64,000 bases of DNA from assembly GCF_030814955.1 (NCBI RefSeq), contig NZ_JAUSWB010000005.1, forward strand, positions 62,001-126,000. The letters are read 5' to 3'. This stretch comes from Planomicrobium stackebrandtii (GTDB lineage: Bacteria; Bacillota; Bacilli; Bacillales_A; Planococcaceae). This document shows positions 9,659 through 19,433 of the stretch, one piece after another. The notes below the pieces were generated by a model. That model did not search any database. It saw nothing but the letters and a program-made list of their open reading frames with translations, and had not been told where the DNA came from. The position numbers and the translations under genes are program-made. The number at the start of each line of letters is the position of its first letter. The stretch's first letter is position 1.

Positions 9659-9703
9659 AGGCTGTCCTTTCGTCATGCTTACTGACGAGGGACAGTCTTT
9701 TTC
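9659..9703 (+). terminator. Terminator after the two-component operon
   Basis: A long stem AGGCTGTCC...GACAGTCTT with CGTCA/TGACG continuation and a T tract, about 110 bases after the kinase stop. Confidence 0.8.
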
Positions 9704-9717
9704 TGTAAAACAACACT

Positions 9718-9731
9718 CTTGTCACGACAAG
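9718..9731 (+). promoter_or_regulatory. Inverted repeat upstream of mtlA, candidate operator
   Basis: CTTGTC-AC-GACAAG is a perfect 6+6 inverted repeat about 30 bases upstream of the mtlA -35 box. Placement suits an activator such as MtlR. I have not matched it to a verified MtlR consensus. Confidence 0.35.
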
Positions 9732-9757
9732 CCCGACAAAGTTGACTTTCCTTGTTA

Positions 9758-9787
9758 TTGAATGCGCTTCCATCTGAGGTCTATGAT
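9758..9787 (+). promoter_or_regulatory. mtlA promoter with an overlapping candidate cre site
   Basis: TTGAAT (9758-9763), an 18-base spacer and TATGAT (9782-9787). The sequence TGAATGCGCTTCCA at 9759-9772 matches 12 of 14 positions of the CcpA operator consensus TGWAANCGNTNWCA and covers the -35 box, which would give catabolite repression by blocking polymerase. Confidence 0.55.
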
Positions 9788-9826
9788 AAAGGAACATTAT
9801 AAGTATAGTTAGAAGGAGAGGATTAC

Positions 9827-11740
9827 ATGAACGATTCAAAAATGAAGATTCGCGTGCAGAAGTTCGGGAATTTCCTGAGCTCGATGGTTTTGCCGAATAT
9901 CGGTGCATTTATTGCATGGGGATTGATAACAGCGCTATTCATCCCAACCGGGTTTTTCCCGAATGAAAATCTTGGCACACTCGTAGGACCGATGGTTACT
10001 TACATGCTGCCGCTGCTGATCGGTTACACAGGAGGCCGGTTGATTTACGACCAACGGGGTGGAGTGGTCGGAACCATCGCGACAATGGGTGTTATTGTCG
10101 GGGCTCCCGATACGCCAATGTTCCTTGGCGCCATGATTATGGGGCCGCTTGGTGCCTATGTCATCAAGAAGTTTGACCAATTGATCGAAGGAAAAGTACG
10201 CACTGGCTTTGAAATGCTGGTCAACAACTTTTCTGCAGGTATTTTGGGTGGTGCACTTGCCATTTTTGCATTTCTGGGAATTGGACCGGCTGTAAGTTCT
10301 TTTACCAGCGTTCTGGTTTCAGGTGTAGACTGGTTGCTTGATGCAGGCTTATTGCCATTAACCAGCATCTTGATCGAACCAGCGAAGATTTTATTCCTGA
10401 ACAACGCCATCAACCACGGTGTATTGACACCGATCGGGTTGGAGCAAGTTCAGCAGACAGGGAAATCAATCCTGTTCCTTCTGGAAGCGAATCCAGGGCC
10501 AGGACTTGGAGTGTTGCTTGGGTTTATGCTGTTTGGAAAAGGCATCGCGAAGCAATCAGCGCCTGGTGCAGCAATTATCCATTTCTTTGGAGGCATTCAC
10601 GAAATTTATTTCCCATACGTATTGATGAAGCCGATGCTTTTGTTGGCTGTCATTTTCGGCGGGATGAGCGGCGTCTTTACACTTGTGTTAATGGGTGGCG
10701 GACTGGTTGCTCCTGCATCACCGGGAAGCATCTTGGCGATTGCAGCAGTTACACCTCCTGAAAGCATGGCTTATCTGGCCAACTTTGCAGCTGTCTTTGT
10801 AGCTACAGCCGTGTCATTCGCCATTTCAGCAATCGTTTTGAAATCCAGCAAGCAAACAGATGAAGATATGGAAGAAGCAACAAAGAAAATGGAACAAATG
10901 AAAGGCAAGAAAAGTTCTATTTCCCGGGAAATAACGTCACCAGCAGGTGCTGCGAACGGAGTGTTCCCGTCAAATGTACAAAAAATCGTTTTTGCCTGTG
11001 ATGCGGGAATGGGATCAAGTGCAATGGGCGCTTCTCTTCTGCGCAAGAAAGTAAAAGAAGCCGGACTTGGCGTAGCCGTGTCGAATACAGCCATCAGCAC
11101 GATTCCTGCCGATTCCCAAATCGTTATTACACAGGAAAAACTGACGCCGCGTGCCGAAAATAAAGTGCCGGATGCTTACCATATTTCAGTCGACAACTTC
11201 CTATCAAGCCCGGAGTATGACAAACTGATCGACCGTCTGCAAAATGGAGGGACTGGTGATCAGCATGAGCTGGCGGAAGAAAGCGAAGCAGCTGTTCCGC
11301 ACAATCCAGAAGATGATCAGCTCCTGCTTGAGGAAAATGTCTTTATCGGACAGAAATTCCGCACAAAAGAAGACGCAATCCGCTTCGCGGGACAAGCATT
11401 GGTCAACGCTGGATATGTTGAAGAGTCTTATGTGAACGAAATGTTGAAGCGGGAGGAAATAACGACGACTTATATGGGCAACAATGTCGCGATCCCTCAC
11501 GGAACGGAAGAAGCAAAAAAATCCGTCATCAATTCAGGCTTTACTGTTGTTCAGGTTCCAAATGGAGTAGACTTTAATGGAGAAAGTGCAAAAATGATTT
11601 TTGGCATCGCCGGTAAGGATGGCACGCATTTGGAAATCCTTTCAGGAATCGCCGTCATTTGTGCCGAACAGGACAATGTCGATCAGCTGGTTAATGCGAA
11701 AACGGCTAAAGAACTAATGGCCATTATCAACAGCAACTGA
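9827..11740 (+). CDS. mtlA: PTS mannitol transporter, fused EIICBA
   Basis: Imports mannitol and phosphorylates it to mannitol 1-phosphate using phosphate from HPr. The 637-residue protein carries all three domains, as in E. coli MtlA. The membrane EIIC domain (about 1-345) contains NNAINHGVLTPIG and the substrate-site GGIHEIYFPYVLMKP region. EIIB follows with phospho-Cys391 in ACDAGMGSS. EIIA has phospho-His558 in NVAIPHGT. An AGAAGGAGAGG binding site precedes the ATG. The gene is followed by mtlR and mtlD in the same direction, so uptake, control and the first catabolic step are together. Confidence 0.96.
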   Translation: MNDSKMKIRVQKFGNFLSSMVLPNIGAFIAWGLITALFIPTGFFPNENLGTLVGPMVTYMLPLLIGYTGGRLIYDQRGGVVGTIATMGVIVGAPDTPMFLGAMIMGPLGAYVIKKFDQLIEGKVRTGFEMLVNNFSAGILGGALAIFAFLGIGPAVSSFTSVLVSGVDWLLDAGLLPLTSILIEPAKILFLNNAINHGVLTPIGLEQVQQTGKSILFLLEANPGPGLGVLLGFMLFGKGIAKQSAPGAAIIHFFGGIHEIYFPYVLMKPMLLLAVIFGGMSGVFTLVLMGGGLVAPASPGSILAIAAVTPPESMAYLANFAAVFVATAVSFAISAIVLKSSKQTDEDMEEATKKMEQMKGKKSSISREITSPAGAANGVFPSNVQKIVFACDAGMGSSAMGASLLRKKVKEAGLGVAVSNTAISTIPADSQIVITQEKLTPRAENKVPDAYHISVDNFLSSPEYDKLIDRLQNGGTGDQHELAEESEAAVPHNPEDDQLLLEENVFIGQKFRTKEDAIRFAGQALVNAGYVEESYVNEMLKREEITTTYMGNNVAIPHGTEEAKKSVINSGFTVVQVPNGVDFNGESAKMIFGIAGKDGTHLEILSGIAVICAEQDNVDQLVNAKTAKELMAIINSN

Positions 11741-11752
11741 ATAGCAGCAACA

Positions 11753-11781
11753 GAAAGGCGGGGATTCCTGCCTTTTTGTTC
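11753..11781 (+). terminator. Weak hairpin between mtlA and mtlR
   Basis: AAAGGCGGGG...CCTGCCTTTTT forms a short stem followed by T residues. It may reduce expression of mtlR and mtlD relative to mtlA rather than end the operon. Confidence 0.5.
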
Positions 11782-11836
11782 TATCTGCATTTCCTGGTCT
11801 TGAAGAAGGCATCCAAAAGTGAAATGAGTGAGCTGA

Positions 11837-13924
11837 ATGTTTATCACGTTTAGGGAAAAATCCATTATCGAACTGATTGTCAGAACTTCCGGAAAACATA
11901 CGGTGCATTCGCTGTCTTCATATTTGGATGTCAGTGCCCGGACAATCCAGCGGGACTTGAAATCAGTAGGGAAAATGCTGCAGCAATTTGAACTGACTGT
12001 TGAACGCACGGGAGACGAGGGGCTATTTATTGCGGGTAAAAATGAACAAGTTTACCGGCTGATCCAAAACCTGATGACGGTCAGTCCGGCAGATGAAACC
12101 CCGGAAGAGAGAAAGCTGAAACTGCTGGTGATTTTATTGCACGAAGGGCCTTTTTTCAAAAAGCAGGTGCTTGCCGGACAGCTGGGGATCAGCACCGCCA
12201 CCTTGACTGCCTATTTGGATGAGGTAACCGACTGGCTGCGGAAGTTTACGATTGAGTTGTCGCGGACAAGAGGCGTGGGCGTCGAAGTGGATGGCGAAGA
12301 AGCCGACAAGCGCCACGCTCTTGGCAGCTTTATCCTCGCTTACTTCTACGAGGAAATGATCGAGAGTTTGTATTTTCTTCAACAGGGAAAAAGCCAAGAA
12401 GAGAACATTCTTGGATATTTTTCGCCCCAATACTTGGCGGTCGTGGATCAATTGGTGGACCAAAAAATCAATAAAGAACAAACCAGGCTGGCGGACAGCG
12501 ACTATATCGGATTGGTCGTCTACAGCTGCCTGGCGCTTCAGCGGACAGAAGCTGGATTCATGCTGGAGCCGGGAGACCGGACAGGGAAAAACTCTGACAA
12601 CGAGTACCGGTTGATGGAAAATGTGAGTAAAGAGTTGCAAGAGCAGCTTTCGGTTAGTCTGACGGACGCCGATGTGCATTTTTTAGCGGTCATTTTGAAA
12701 GGCTCGAAAGTTCAGGCGGCGGATTTAGCCTATTATGACAGCGTGCTGCTTGGACGGCTTATAAAAAACTTGATCCGCGATGTTTCAGCGCAGCTTCATG
12801 TCGATTTGATCGATGATTTTTCGCTATACCAGGGGCTGCTTGCGCACATGGGGCCTTCAATCTTCCGGTTAAACCAAAAGCTCGAATCGTTTAATCCGTT
12901 GACGGATGAAATCAGGCGGAAATACCCGGTGCTGTTTATGGCGGTCAAGCAGGGATTGGAAAACGAGTTTAAAGATCTCGATTTTTCAGCTGATGAAACG
13001 GCTTTTATCGTCCTCCATTTTGGTTCGGCTTTGCTGATGAAGGAAGAAAAGGTCCGAATTGATGCGGTCGTCATTTGTCCGACAGGCATCGGGACTTCGA
13101 AAATGCTGGCAAGCCGAATTCAAAAAGAACTGCCGGAAATCAATTCGGTGGAAATCCTGTCGATCAATGATTTTCAAACGGCACATTTTCAGGATTATGA
13201 CTTGGTGATTTCAACTATCCGGCTGCCGGTTACAGAAGTCGACTACATTATGGTGAGCCCATTGCTTAGCGATCGGGATATTGGTTATATCGAAAGTTAT
13301 CTGCAAAAAAATGTGGAGAAAATCACCGGGAAAAGGCAATACTTAAATCCAGGAAATTCTAGCGGTGCCTTGGTACTGAAAGGCCGCCCCAATATACATC
13401 AGGTCCTGCGGGAAATAAAAGAAGTGCAGGCCAGCATAGATGCGATTCTCGCCAATTTCAAGGTCATCCATAAACATCTTGCCACTGATCATTGGGACGT
13501 GTTGAAGGAAGTCATTGAACTGGCGAAAGCGGAAGGGCTGATTACAGATTCCGCCTCGGCCATGCAAGAATTGAAAGAGCGGGAAAAGAAAGGCGGATTG
13601 GGGATTCCAGATACCAATATGGCGCTTTTTCACTGCCGTGACGATTCGATTCAAAAACCGGTCTTCCAAATCGTCCACTTGGACAATCCACTCCTGGTTA
13701 AAGGAATGGACGGCGTAACTATGCCGATGAAAAATCTGCTGCTGATGCTGGCACCCACCGCGCTGACGGGCAGAGAGCAGGAAATATTGAGCTTGATCAG
13801 CACCAGTTTGATTGAAAGCGACGTATCGATGATGATTTTCTCCTCTTCGAACGAGAAAGTGATTCGCCAAAAATTAGAAGACATTTTCTTGGAGTATCTA
13901 CAAAATAATTTGATAAAGGAATGA
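11837..13924 (+). CDS. mtlR: Mannitol operon transcriptional activator MtlR (PRD regulator)
   Basis: 695-residue PTS-controlled activator. Order of domains: N-terminal helix-turn-helix region (about 1-100, with SLSSYLDVSARTIQRDL), two PRD domains (about 180-400), a Bgl-type EIIB-like domain with Cys414 in VICPTGIGTS, and a C-terminal EIIA(Mtl)-like domain ending near 690. In Bacillus homologues, phosphorylation of PRD2 by HPr activates and EII-dependent phosphorylation of the EIIB-like Cys inhibits; the presence of that Cys suggests the same logic here. It sits between mtlA and mtlD, seven bases before mtlD. Confidence 0.93.
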   Translation: MFITFREKSIIELIVRTSGKHTVHSLSSYLDVSARTIQRDLKSVGKMLQQFELTVERTGDEGLFIAGKNEQVYRLIQNLMTVSPADETPEERKLKLLVILLHEGPFFKKQVLAGQLGISTATLTAYLDEVTDWLRKFTIELSRTRGVGVEVDGEEADKRHALGSFILAYFYEEMIESLYFLQQGKSQEENILGYFSPQYLAVVDQLVDQKINKEQTRLADSDYIGLVVYSCLALQRTEAGFMLEPGDRTGKNSDNEYRLMENVSKELQEQLSVSLTDADVHFLAVILKGSKVQAADLAYYDSVLLGRLIKNLIRDVSAQLHVDLIDDFSLYQGLLAHMGPSIFRLNQKLESFNPLTDEIRRKYPVLFMAVKQGLENEFKDLDFSADETAFIVLHFGSALLMKEEKVRIDAVVICPTGIGTSKMLASRIQKELPEINSVEILSINDFQTAHFQDYDLVISTIRLPVTEVDYIMVSPLLSDRDIGYIESYLQKNVEKITGKRQYLNPGNSSGALVLKGRPNIHQVLREIKEVQASIDAILANFKVIHKHLATDHWDVLKEVIELAKAEGLITDSASAMQELKEREKKGGLGIPDTNMALFHCRDDSIQKPVFQIVHLDNPLLVKGMDGVTMPMKNLLLMLAPTALTGREQEILSLISTSLIESDVSMMIFSSSNEKVIRQKLEDIFLEYLQNNLIKE

Positions 13925-13930
13925 TGATCA

Positions 13931-15079
13931 GTGAAACAAACCATTCATTTTGGCGCAGGAAACATTGGCAGAGGATTTATCGGGGCTTTATTTTCCGAAT
14001 CGGGCTACCACGTAACATTTGTGGATGTTGCAGAGCAGGTTATCAATAAGCTGAACGAAGAAAAAAGCTATAAGGTAAAAATGGCTCAGTCCCAGGAAGA
14101 ATCCATCACCATTGAAAACGTATCCGGCATTAATAACATGACGCATGATAACGATGTGGTCGACGCAATCCAAAAAGCAACTTATTTAACGACAGCGATT
14201 GGCCCGAACATCTTGCCGAGAATCGCACCGCTGATTGCCCGTGGCTTAGCCAAACGCGTAGCGGCAACAGATGACAAGATTTACGTCATTGCCTGTGAGA
14301 ACCAAATTGGGGCTACGGATATCCTCAAACAGCACATCCTGGACAATTTGGACGAAGATGCAAAAAATGGGCTGGAAGGAAAAGTTTACTTCTTTAACTC
14401 AGCAGTTGACCGCATTGTTCCAATCCAGGACCAAAGTTCACTGGACGTTCTGGTTGAACCTTATTTCGAATGGGTTGTGGAAACGACGGAAGACATTCCT
14501 TCAGTAACCGGCATGAAAATGGTTGAAGACCTTGCTCCGTTCATTGAACGCAAGCTGTTTACAGTAAACACAGGCCATGCCGTAATTGCTTACCTGGGCT
14601 ATCTTGCTGGAAAGTCCACAATCGACGAAACCTTGGGTGATGACAAGATTGTGGAACAAGTCAGAGAAACGCTCAAAGAAACCGGCGCTTATCTGGTGAA
14701 GGAATACGGCCTCGATGAAGAAGAGCATTTGGCTTATATCAACAAGAACATTGAACGCTTTAAAAATGCCTATTTGAATGACGGTGTAACACGAGTCGGC
14801 CGTGCACCTATCCGTAAACTCGGCCCGGAAGACCGGTTGATCCGTCCGGCAACGCAGGCACAAAAGGCTGGATTGTCATACACGCATCTGGCCAACGCCA
14901 TTGCAGCTGCCCTGCTGTTTGATTATCCGGAAGACGAGGAAGCCATGGAAATCCAGGAAGTGATCCGGAAGTCTGGACCTGCAGCTGCGCTGAAAACATT
15001 CAGCGGCTTGCCGGAAGACAGTGACATCACTAAAGAAGTCGTTCGCCAGTACGAAACCTTGCAAGCCCAAAAACGCTGA
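13931..15079 (+). CDS. mtlD: Mannitol-1-phosphate 5-dehydrogenase
   Basis: Oxidizes mannitol 1-phosphate to fructose 6-phosphate with NAD+, feeding glycolysis. 382 residues, normal for the family. The N-terminal FGAGNIGRGFIG is the Rossmann glycine motif. The KLFTVNTGHAVIAYLGY segment (about 213-229) is the long-chain dehydrogenase active-site region, with Lys213 as probable catalytic base. The start is GTG with AAAGGA nine bases upstream, inside the end of mtlR. Confidence 0.96.
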   Translation: MKQTIHFGAGNIGRGFIGALFSESGYHVTFVDVAEQVINKLNEEKSYKVKMAQSQEESITIENVSGINNMTHDNDVVDAIQKATYLTTAIGPNILPRIAPLIARGLAKRVAATDDKIYVIACENQIGATDILKQHILDNLDEDAKNGLEGKVYFFNSAVDRIVPIQDQSSLDVLVEPYFEWVVETTEDIPSVTGMKMVEDLAPFIERKLFTVNTGHAVIAYLGYLAGKSTIDETLGDDKIVEQVRETLKETGAYLVKEYGLDEEEHLAYINKNIERFKNAYLNDGVTRVGRAPIRKLGPEDRLIRPATQAQKAGLSYTHLANAIAAALLFDYPEDEEAMEIQEVIRKSGPAAALKTFSGLPEDSDITKEVVRQYETLQAQKR

Positions 15080-15093
15080 AATAGATGGAATCC

Positions 15094-15127
15094 AAATGGC
15101 AGATACGCCCCATGTGTCTGCCATTTG
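15094..15127 (+). terminator. Hairpin after mtlD
   Basis: AAATGGCAGATA / TGTCTGCCATTT forms a strong stem with only a poor T run behind it. It is the probable end of the mtl operon. Confidence 0.6.
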
Positions 15128-15236
15128 TACGTTTTATAAAGTCCTTAAACTGGAAACGGGCATCTTTCTTTTGTACTGTCACCAAGTGAGGTATACTTGA
15201 CAGGCAAAACTAGATAGTTGCATTCAAAAAATATGA

Positions 15237-15250
15237 TATAATTATATAAT
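15237..15250 (+). promoter_or_regulatory. Possible mqo promoter -10 region
   Basis: Two overlapping TATAAT hexamers (15237-15242 and 15245-15250) lie in an AT-rich stretch about 100 bases before mqo. A TTGACA at 15197 is too distant to pair with either, so the -35 is unclear. The roughly 100-base leader has no recognised RNA element. Confidence 0.4.
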
Positions 15251-15351
15251 TGAGGCAGAAAAGGTGCGTTTCGGTTAAGCCTGGCTTTTTGTATTATTTG
15301 ATCAGGAGCAGCTGCACCTATATGCAAATATACGGGATAAGGAAGGTTATA

Positions 15352-16851
15352 ATGGACAACCAACAGAAAAAAAGAAATGTCATCTTAATTGGTGCCGGAG
15401 TCATGAGCGCAACTTTAGGCTCCATGCTTAAAGAGCTTGCACCCGATTGGAATATTAAAGTGTTTGAAAAACTTGAAAAAGCGGGATCTGAAAGCTCGAA
15501 CGAATGGAATAATGCCGGAACAGGGCACGCCGCACTTTGTGAGCTTAACTATACGCCGGAACAGGCTGACGGTTCTGTAGATATCAAAAAAGCGATCAGC
15601 ATTAATGAGCAATTCCAGCTGTCAAGACAGTTCTGGTCGTTTCTTGTAAACAATAAACGCATTGCCAACCCACAAGACTTTATCATGTCGATTCCGCACA
15701 TGAGTTTAGTGCAGGGAGAAGAAAATGTCCGTTTCCTGAATACGCGTTTTGAAGCATTGTCTAAGAGCCCTTTGTTCAAAGGAATGGAATATTCAGCTGA
15801 TCCAGCAAAATTGAAAGAATGGATTCCGCTTATCATGGAAGGCCGTTCTTCAGCCGATGCAATGGCAGCAACTAAAATCGATTCTGGAACAGACGTCAAC
15901 TTCGGCGCCTTAACGGAAATGCTGTTTGACCACTTGAAGGAACAGCAGGTCGAGATCAATTACAAACACGCTGTCAAAGACATTAAACGCAGCGGCGACG
16001 GCACGTGGGAAGTAAAAGTGGAAGACCTTGCAAACGATAAAATCGAATACCACAGTGCGGACTTCGTCTTTATTGGCGGCGGCGGCGGAAGCTTGCCATT
16101 GCTTCAAAAAACTGGCATTCCGGAATCCAAGCACATTGGCGGATTCCCTGTAAGCGGGATGTTCCTGGTCTGCAACGATCCGGAAATCGTCGAACAGCAC
16201 CACGCAAAAGTATACGGAAAAGCGAAAGTCGGAGCTCCTCCGATGTCAGTGCCGCATTTGGACACGCGTTTTATCGACAACAAGAAATCGTTGTTGTTCG
16301 GACCGTTTGCCGGCTTCTCGCCGAAATTCCTGAAAACAGGTTCGAACATGGACTTGATCGGATCTGTAAAACCGAACAACGTCTTCACGATGCTGGCGGC
16401 AGGCGCAAAAGAGATGTCCTTAACAAAATATCTCATCCAGCAGGTTATGCTGTCGAATGAAAAACGCGTGGAAGAATTGCGTGAGTTTATTCCGACTGCC
16501 AAGCTTAAGGATTGGGATGTTGTCGTAGCCGGGCAACGTGTACAGGTCATCAAAGATACAGATAAAGGCAAAGGAACTCTCCAGTTTGGTACAGAAATTG
16601 TCACTGCTGCAGACGGTTCGGTTGCTGCGTTGCTTGGTGCTTCTCCTGGTGCGTCCACAGCCGTTCATGCGATGCTGGAGATCTTCAAAAAATGCTTCCC
16701 GGACGAAGTAGGCGGCTGGGAACCAAAAATCAAAGAAATGATTCCATCTTACGGTGTTTCCTTGTCTGAAAACCCTGAGCTTCTTCAGGAAATTCATACA
16801 TCAACAGCTAAAGCATTGCAACTGGATGAAAAAAGCCCAATAGAAATCTAA
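15352..16851 (+). CDS. mqo: Malate:quinone oxidoreductase
   Basis: FAD enzyme at the membrane that oxidizes malate to oxaloacetate and passes electrons to quinone, serving the TCA cycle and respiration. 499 residues, typical of the family. The N-terminus has the FAD-binding ILIGAGVMS motif, followed by [20 protein letters not shown], a strong Mqo signature. The C-terminal [18 protein letters not shown] is also diagnostic. The ATG at 15352 is preceded by GGAAGG; the longer open frame from 15250 has no support. It is monocistronic between hairpins. Confidence 0.96.
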   Translation: MDNQQKKRNVILIGAGVMSATLGSMLKELAPDWNIKVFEKLEKAGSESSNEWNNAGTGHAALCELNYTPEQADGSVDIKKAISINEQFQLSRQFWSFLVNNKRIANPQDFIMSIPHMSLVQGEENVRFLNTRFEALSKSPLFKGMEYSADPAKLKEWIPLIMEGRSSADAMAATKIDSGTDVNFGALTEMLFDHLKEQQVEINYKHAVKDIKRSGDGTWEVKVEDLANDKIEYHSADFVFIGGGGGSLPLLQKTGIPESKHIGGFPVSGMFLVCNDPEIVEQHHAKVYGKAKVGAPPMSVPHLDTRFIDNKKSLLFGPFAGFSPKFLKTGSNMDLIGSVKPNNVFTMLAAGAKEMSLTKYLIQQVMLSNEKRVEELREFIPTAKLKDWDVVVAGQRVQVIKDTDKGKGTLQFGTEIVTAADGSVAALLGASPGASTAVHAMLEIFKKCFPDEVGGWEPKIKEMIPSYGVSLSENPELLQEIHTSTAKALQLDEKSPIEI

Positions 16852-16873
16852 GTTCCATATAATAATGCATCGT

Positions 16874-16915
16874 GAAAGCCCTTTTCATCCGAAATGATGA
16901 AAGGGGCTTTTTTTG
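16874..16915 (+). terminator. mqo terminator
   Basis: GAAAGCCCTTTTCATC / GATGAAAGGGGCTTT stem and a T tract, just after the mqo stop. Confidence 0.9.
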
Positions 16916-17121
16916 GACAATTTTGTCCGCAAACAGATCTAATTTATTTGTGTATGAAGAAGAAACAACGGGTACAAAAGAATATGGAAAAATGGATATG
17001 TAAGTTAAACTCATGATTTTTGCTTGTTGATTTGTTTCTTGCGGGAGTCCTGCTCAGAGCGGCAGAAGCGGCTTATAAAATGAAGATAGAGATCCATTGA
17101 CAAAAAAAGGAGCTGCAGACC

Positions 17122-17763
17122 ATGAAGAAAACAAATTACTATATCAATACGGTATTCACGGCCAAAGATCCAATTTTGGAGAACGTTGTTTCTTCGATAG
17201 AAGAAAATGGGATGCCGTCGATTTCGGTATCGCCTTCATCCGGCAAATTGCTGACGATGCTGGTATCAATTTCAAATGCAAAAAATGTTTTAGAAATTGG
17301 AGCTCTTGGCGGTTATAGCGGAATTTGCCTGGTTAGAGGGTTCAACAATAAAGAAGGCAAACTGACTTCTCTTGAACTTGAGGAAAGCTACGCACAATTG
17401 GCTTACCGAAATTTGGAGAAAGCGGGCTTTGGTGAACAGGTTGTATATCGGACAGGAGCGGCTTTAGAGAGCCTGGAAAAGCTGGTTGAGGAAAATCGGA
17501 AGTTCGACTTTTTCTTTATCGATGCGGACAAAGAAAACTATGAAAATTACTTAAACTATTGCCTGAAGCTGGCAGGGCCCGGCGCTTTGATTGTGGCGGA
17601 CAATGTACTGGCAGCAGGAACAGTAGTGGATGAGACCATCCAAGCCAAACGCAATACCGAAATTATGAAAGCTTTCAATAAAACAGTGGCCAATCATCCA
17701 CAGCTCGAATCCATGCTGATTCCGGTGGGGGACGGGCTGACCTTATCAAAAGTGAATAACTGA
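17122..17763 (+). CDS. SAM-dependent O-methyltransferase (Methyltransferase_3 family)
   Basis: 213-residue class I methyltransferase. SAM-binding motif I is VLEIGALGGYSGI (about 54-66). The acidic motif is LTSLELEES. The FDFFFIDADKENYENY segment and IVADNVLAAGTV supply the metal and substrate site typical of catechol/caffeoyl-CoA O-methyltransferase relatives. Bacillus paralogues include the tRNA-uridine-5-oxyacetate-forming TrmR (YrrM), but the substrate here cannot be named. An AAAAAAGGAGCTG binding site precedes the ATG. It is monocistronic with its own terminator. Confidence 0.87.
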   Translation: MKKTNYYINTVFTAKDPILENVVSSIEENGMPSISVSPSSGKLLTMLVSISNAKNVLEIGALGGYSGICLVRGFNNKEGKLTSLELEESYAQLAYRNLEKAGFGEQVVYRTGAALESLEKLVEENRKFDFFFIDADKENYENYLNYCLKLAGPGALIVADNVLAAGTVVDETIQAKRNTEIMKAFNKTVANHPQLESMLIPVGDGLTLSKVNN

Positions 17764-17801
17764 AAAAGAGCGTGCCCAAGTTTAGGCACGCTCTTTTTTC
17801 T
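17764..17801 (+). terminator. Terminator shared by the methyltransferase and the convergent ECF gene
   Basis: AAAAAGAGCGTGCC / GGCACGCTCTTTTTT perfect stem flanked by A and T runs on both sides, so it can serve both strands. Confidence 0.9.
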
Positions 17802-17828
17802 ATAGATCGAAGTTTATCCCAAGGCAGG

Positions 17829-18371
17829 TTATTTAAAGAATGGTGTTTTCTTCAAGGCAATTGCCACTGGAATGGCGATAATCAGGCCGACAGTATTTTG
17901 GACAAGGTTGCCGGGAATAGAAGCTGCCGGAATGATCCAACTGCTGAAAATGATGGCTTCACCCAAATAGTAAATAGCGACCATTAATGGAATTGACACG
18001 ATGGCAGCTAAAATATTGAAGCGTGTACTGCCGCCGTTTCTGCCGCCAGACCAAGCGATTTTACCAACCAGGTAACCTTGCAGGCCTCGCGCCAGGATCG
18101 TAATCGGTGCCCACAACGTCCATCCGGAAACGAGGTCAAACAATCCCATGCCGACTGCACCGGCAATCAGCCCTTTTTTTGGACCGAACAGGATCGCAAT
18201 GATGAAGAGCATGGCAGTACCCAGGTGGACAAGGCCGCCGTTTGCCGCAATCGGCAGGCGGATATTCAATAATAACGTGGCAACAAAGACAAGTGCAATG
18301 GCCATGGAAGTCAAAACCAAATCAAGAGTGCGGGAATTATTCGCAGGTGAATAGCTAGTTGTTTTTTGCAT
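17829..18371 (-). CDS. ECF transporter S component, substrate unknown
   Basis: 180-residue polytopic membrane protein with about six hydrophobic helices. It matches the ECF S-component family in GGLVHLGTAMLFIIAILFG, the GLIAGAVGMGLFDLVSGW region and LARGLQGYLVGKIA. S components bind a vitamin or similar micronutrient and share an EcfA1A2T energizing module encoded elsewhere; no such genes are nearby. No vitamin riboswitch is recognisable upstream, so substrate remains open; pyridoxine-like or thiamine-precursor groups are possible. Confidence 0.8.
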   Translation of the reverse strand: MQKTTSYSPANNSRTLDLVLTSMAIALVFVATLLLNIRLPIAANGGLVHLGTAMLFIIAILFGPKKGLIAGAVGMGLFDLVSGWTLWAPITILARGLQGYLVGKIAWSGGRNGGSTRFNILAAIVSIPLMVAIYYLGEAIIFSSWIIPAASIPGNLVQNTVGLIIAIPVAIALKKTPFFK

Positions 18372-18588
18372 CGTCGGTAACCTTCCTATCTTTTCTTTTT
18401 CAAATAAGATTAGCAGAGGTGTGGACTAGTTAAAAGTATCAATTCCGAAGAAAACTTAGGGGTCAGTTTTGTTTTAGGGCAACTTAAACGACCAAGGAAG
18501 AGCAGATTCTTAGAAATCGCTGCAGGCATTCGCTGTTTCAACTGCGAAGAGTGAAGCGTCAAATCTCCACTTTAAGTTTGTACTTGTT

Positions 18589-19398
18589 TCATGATTCTGA
18601 TGATCTGGGAATAACCACTATTGCTTCTACGCCAAAGTGATCCGAAATAACGGATTTGTTGCGGTTGTTGAAAATGACCTGAGAAGATCGAACATTTACA
18701 GGGCAATTCGCCAAGATCAGATCGATGCGCAAATCTTCTTTGTTGTCATTCCATCCGGTAATTTTTCCTTCGACTGTTGTTCCCTCGTCCTTATGTTCTG
18801 CCAACTCATACGTATCGTGAAGCCCGTGGCCGATTAAGAAGTCATAGCCCTCTCCTGAAAGAGAAGCACTGTTGTTAAAGTCTCCCATCAGAAAGAGCAG
18901 GCCATCCTGTTTGACTTGTTGCAGAAGACGTTCTGCCTGCTGCTTAAAAGGTTCTTCCTCGTCGATCCACCAACCCATATGACAGGAGTAGAAAGACATT
19001 GGAGTGCCTTCGCAATCGATTGTAACGCCAACGATTTTTCGCGTCTTCCAGTAATCGATGGCTGTGCTTTGGCTGACGAAAAAAGAGTCTTCTTCTAGAA
19101 TGGTATGCTTCGTTAAAATGGCGACGCCTTCTTCGTAGATGCCGTAGACCAAGTGGGAAAAACTCCATACAAGTGAATAATTCGAAACACCTATCTTTTC
19201 AAGCTCCTGCAGCAGAACGACTCCAAAATTATCTTCCTTAATTTCTCCGTACAGCAGTTTTGCTTTAATTGATTGGTTGACTTCCTGAAGGGCAATGACA
19301 TCATAATCCTTTTCTTTAATGGTTTCGGCAAAGTGGCGTATTTTGTCATGCTGATTTTCTTCGTGCCATGAATGGCAATTCAAGGTTAAAAGATTCAT
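18589..19398 (-). CDS. Endonuclease/exonuclease/phosphatase family hydrolase
   Basis: 269-residue metal-dependent phosphodiesterase or phosphatase of the EEP fold. Motifs in order: LTLNCHSW at the N-terminus, metal-ligand Glu in VIALQEVNQ, SFYSCHMGWW, LFLMGDFNN, and the catalytic SDHFGVEA near the C-terminus. The substrate could be a nucleic acid, inositol phosphate or sphingolipid-like molecule. AGGAGGCTGAACC precedes the ATG. It lies downstream of ptsG on the same strand but behind ptsG's terminator, so it would be only weakly co-transcribed. Confidence 0.85.
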   Translation of the reverse strand: MNLLTLNCHSWHEENQHDKIRHFAETIKEKDYDVIALQEVNQSIKAKLLYGEIKEDNFGVVLLQELEKIGVSNYSLVWSFSHLVYGIYEEGVAILTKHTILEEDSFFVSQSTAIDYWKTRKIVGVTIDCEGTPMSFYSCHMGWWIDEEEPFKQQAERLLQQVKQDGLLFLMGDFNNSASLSGEGYDFLIGHGLHDTYELAEHKDEGTTVEGKITGWNDNKEDLRIDLILANCPVNVRSSQVIFNNRNKSVISDHFGVEAIVVIPRSSES

Positions 19399-19433
19399 TG
19401 GTTCAGCCTCCTGATTTGTTTGTTTATAGAAGA

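Noticed and set aside
15262-15351. Possible regulatory RNA in the mqo leader (AGGTGC...GCACCT pairing)
   Set aside because: Only six base pairs over a long loop and no conserved RNA motif.
16980-17100. GCGGGAGTCCTGCTCAGAGCGG as a second copy of the 54.9-kb repeat
   Set aside because: Only a short part is similar; not enough to call a copy.
18372-18588. Vitamin riboswitch upstream of the ECF S component
   Set aside because: No TPP, FMN, preQ1 or cobalamin core sequence could be recognised.
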